DNA of 6,670 bases from an uncultured Desulfobacterales bacterium (GTDB lineage: Bacteria; Desulfobacterota; Desulfobacteria; Desulfobacterales; G020354645): the NCBI GenBank assembly GCA_947259865.1, contig CAMYNZ010000357.1, forward strand, positions 3,785 through 10,454, read 5' to 3'. Below, in pieces: positions 4,901 to 6,670 of the stretch; within the stretch, counting starts at the first letter, position 1, and each line of letters starts with the position of its first letter. The notes beneath the pieces were generated by a model. That model did not search any database. It was not told where the DNA came from and saw only the letters and a list, made by a program, of their open reading frames with translations. A program made the position numbers and the translations under genes.

Positions 4901-6585
4901 GTCAGCATGTTTGATAGTCGCTTTTCTCCGAATTTCATTGGCAGCAAAATAGCGGCAATGCTCAGGATAAAGGTCAGGGCAAATGATGCGATGATCCAGG
5001 TCCACCCCAAAGCCGTAATTGATTGGTTATGGATGTCAGCCATAAAGAGTTTATATACCGGTCCTGCCTGGGCAATGATTACGATGCCGATATAGCTTGC
5101 GCAGATTATCATAAAGACCAGGCCGCCATAGCTTGTAACAGTTTGGGCCGGATTCTCGGCCTTAAAGTCCGGATAGGCGGCACCGAGTCCGATTCCCATG
5201 GAAACGATTCCGGGCACCAGAAAAAAAACAGTAACGGTGGAAAGAACCATCATAAAGGGCGTAACCTGCAAAAGAATGTTGGTTGCAATGATCAGGATTT
5301 CCGACAGTATCAGCAGCGGTAAATAATAAATAACAAACTTGATCCACAAAAAATTTTTCAAAGGACTGGGGGAGGATTTTACGAGCCAGAAGGCGTTTTT
5401 TTCAGCGCTTACAGCCGGAAAAGCAAAGCGTCCGGTGATGGCGGTCAGAACAAATAATGCCAGCCCCATGTTAAGAAAGGAGAGTAGGTTCTGGAGATAA
5501 ACTGTTTTTATCGGTGATTTTTCCAGAGGCAGCACGTTAAAGTTATAGATGTAAATCACAACCAGCGCTGCGATCAGGAACAGCTGGGACCATTGCGTTT
5601 GATCGCGAAAAAAGGTTTTGATTTCCTTTTCCACAAAGGCCTTAATCGGACCCGGCAAAATTCGAAAAACCCGGCCGAAAACTGTAGCGTGTTTAACCAG
5701 ACGTATCTGAGCGGTTTGGGTTTTTGAAAAGCCTTTAAAGTAAACGGCATCCGCCAGTATAATGATAAAAATTACCAGCATACCGGCAAAACTCCAGGAC
5801 AGAGCGCTGTGGAAAAGTACGTCGGATGTGGACCCGGTTAACGCGGCTTCCAGGGTATCATAGGCCCAGGTACTGGGAAGAAAGGGAGAAGAAGACGTTT
5901 TCAAAGCCGTAATATAAACCAAAACGGAATCAAATACTTCCGGATCAACCAAAAGCTCCGGCTGTAAGAAGCGTATAGAAATGTACAATATGACAAAGAA
6001 CAAAATGCTGAGGAAAACAAAGATGTTTTTCATACGGCTTGCCGGGATGACGATAACGGCGCAAACGACTAGAAGCGTACTGATGGCAGATGCGGTGATA
6101 GACAGTGCCAACAGTGTCAGAAAGATCGTAATATAAAACAGGGGGCCGCCCTGATAGATGACGCCATAGGCGATGAAAACCGGGAGGGTATAGATAATTA
6201 CCATCCAGGAACTATCAACGGTACTGTCGATCCAGCGTGCCGTAAACATCTTATAGGTTGAGATCGGCAGAGAATGGATCAGAAACAGATCCCTTGACAG
6301 AAACAACTTTGAAAGAGAGGTAAGAATGCTGCTGAATATAAGTAGGGCGAAGGAAGTGATGAAGATCATTGAGAGCAATTTGAATCCGAGGATGTCGCCA
6401 ATTTCTTCTATACCTTTAAAGTAATAAAGGACACGCAGGGAAATGGCGAACAGCCCCCCCCAGAAGAGCACCCCGATTGTTCCGAGAAGTGACAGTTTGA
6501 GAACCCGGGTGCTTCTGTCGGTGGCCTGTCCCCCATTTTTTAGTGAGATCAGCCTGGGTTTTAGAAGTGTTAGGACTTCATTCAT
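4897..6585 (-). CDS. ABC transporter permease (putative ABC exporter, about 12 TM segments)
   Basis: The 562-residue integral inner-membrane protein has about 12 hydrophobic segments in two sets: about 31-50, 68-90, 126-144, 147-178, 187-206 and 262-286, then about 336-353, 372-395, 413-440, 443-468, 485-503 and 532-552. A charged cytoplasmic-type linker (about 287-335, including VKHATVFGRVFRILPG and FVEKEIKTFFRDQTQ) separates the sets. This resembles the 'putative ABC exporter' permeases, in which two ABC-2-like halves are fused. It would partner the ATPase whose last codons end 37 bases upstream. The substrate cannot be read from the sequence. The ATG at 6585 is the only reasonable start; its SD is weak, so coupling to the ATPase is likely. 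A run of eight G (coding strand, 6454-6461, codons 42-44) lies in the first membrane segment. It overlaps the AsmA gene by four bases. Confidence 0.85.
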   Translation of the reverse strand: MNEVLTLLKPRLISLKNGGQATDRSTRVLKLSLLGTIGVLFWGGLFAISLRVLYYFKGIEEIGDILGFKLLSMIFITSFALLIFSSILTSLSKLFLSRDLFLIHSLPISTYKMFTARWIDSTVDSSWMVIIYTLPVFIAYGVIYQGGPLFYITIFLTLLALSITASAISTLLVVCAVIVIPASRMKNIFVFLSILFFVILYISIRFLQPELLVDPEVFDSVLVYITALKTSSSPFLPSTWAYDTLEAALTGSTSDVLFHSALSWSFAGMLVIFIIILADAVYFKGFSKTQTAQIRLVKHATVFGRVFRILPGPIKAFVEKEIKTFFRDQTQWSQLFLIAALVVIYIYNFNVLPLEKSPIKTVYLQNLLSFLNMGLALFVLTAITGRFAFPAVSAEKNAFWLVKSSPSPLKNFLWIKFVIYYLPLLILSEILIIATNILLQVTPFMMVLSTVTVFFLVPGIVSMGIGLGAAYPDFKAENPAQTVTSYGGLVFMIICASYIGIVIIAQAGPVYKLFMADIHNQSITALGWTWIIASFALTFILSIAAILLPMKFGEKRLSNMLT

Positions 6586-6622
6586 GGCAGTATAAATATC
6601 CAGAGCAGTACGCCTGGCACCA

Positions 6623-6670
6623 CTAGCTTTCGGATGTCAGCAGCAAAAACACTTTTTCCAGATCCGCATC
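6623..6670 (-). CDS. ABC transporter ATP-binding protein, last 15 codons only (5' part beyond the window)
   Basis: Reading leftwards from the window edge gives DADLEKVFLLLTSES and then TAG (6625-6623). The pattern (x)LExVFLxLT is the usual C-terminal end of ABC-2-type ATPase subunits. Its position directly before a permease gene on the same strand, 37 bases away, supports the call. The Walker A, signature and Walker B motifs are outside the window, so the identification rests on this short tail and context. Confidence 0.7.
   Translation of the reverse strand, partial: DADLEKVFLLLTSES

Noticed and set aside
4901..5005. N-terminal extension of the AsmA-family frame by 35 codons
   Set aside because: It lies entirely within the permease coding end, precedes the signal anchor with a charged non-AsmA sequence, and the ATG at 4900 forms a classic ATGA overlap.

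Overview
The window looks like chromosomal sequence from a Gram-negative, probably sulfate-reducer-like deltaproteobacterium (Desulfobacterota). This placement is inferred from four things: a small HTH plus zinc-ribbon regulator, a divergent YchF-like GTPase, a REP-associated (RAYT) tyrosine transposase bounded by GGGGACGTCC-type inverted repeats, and an AsmA-family envelope protein. No rRNA or other phylogenetic marker is present, so the placement is tentative.

Layout: (1) Positions 1-475, + strand: the 3' end of an unrecognised gene overlaps a 99-residue HTH/zinc-ribbon regulator by 11 bases. (2) Positions 476-712: a short convergent intergenic region whose one notable structure is a 7-bp-periodic repeat folded into an inverted array. 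(3) Positions 713-1744, - strand: a YchF/OLA1-type GTPase paralogue with intact P-loop and TGS domain but no recognisable DxxG (G3) motif. (4) Positions 1745-2021: a divergent intergenic region with a candidate promoter for each flanking gene and a perfect CACAATTGTG palindrome inside the GTPase promoter spacer. (5) Positions 1961-2965: a RAYT gene (HUH-type single-domain transposase with a C-terminal helix-turn-helix) enclosed by 34-bp near-perfect inverted repeats; the right repeat contains the gene's own stop codon. (6) Positions 2990-6670, - strand: an operon of an ABC ATPase (only its last 15 codons are visible), a 562-residue, about 12-TM ABC permease, and an AsmA-family protein whose ATG overlaps the permease TGA (ATGA).

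The permease and AsmA genes form the most interesting functional unit. An ABC exporter stoichiometrically coupled to an AsmA-like periplasmic protein suggests a machine that moves a lipid or another hydrophobic envelope component from the inner membrane towards the outer membrane. That role is inference. The gene order, overlap and domain assignments are read from the sequence. The RAYT element sits just 24 bases beyond the AsmA stop codon, in convergent orientation, so it probably inserted into the 3' end of this operon without breaking a gene.
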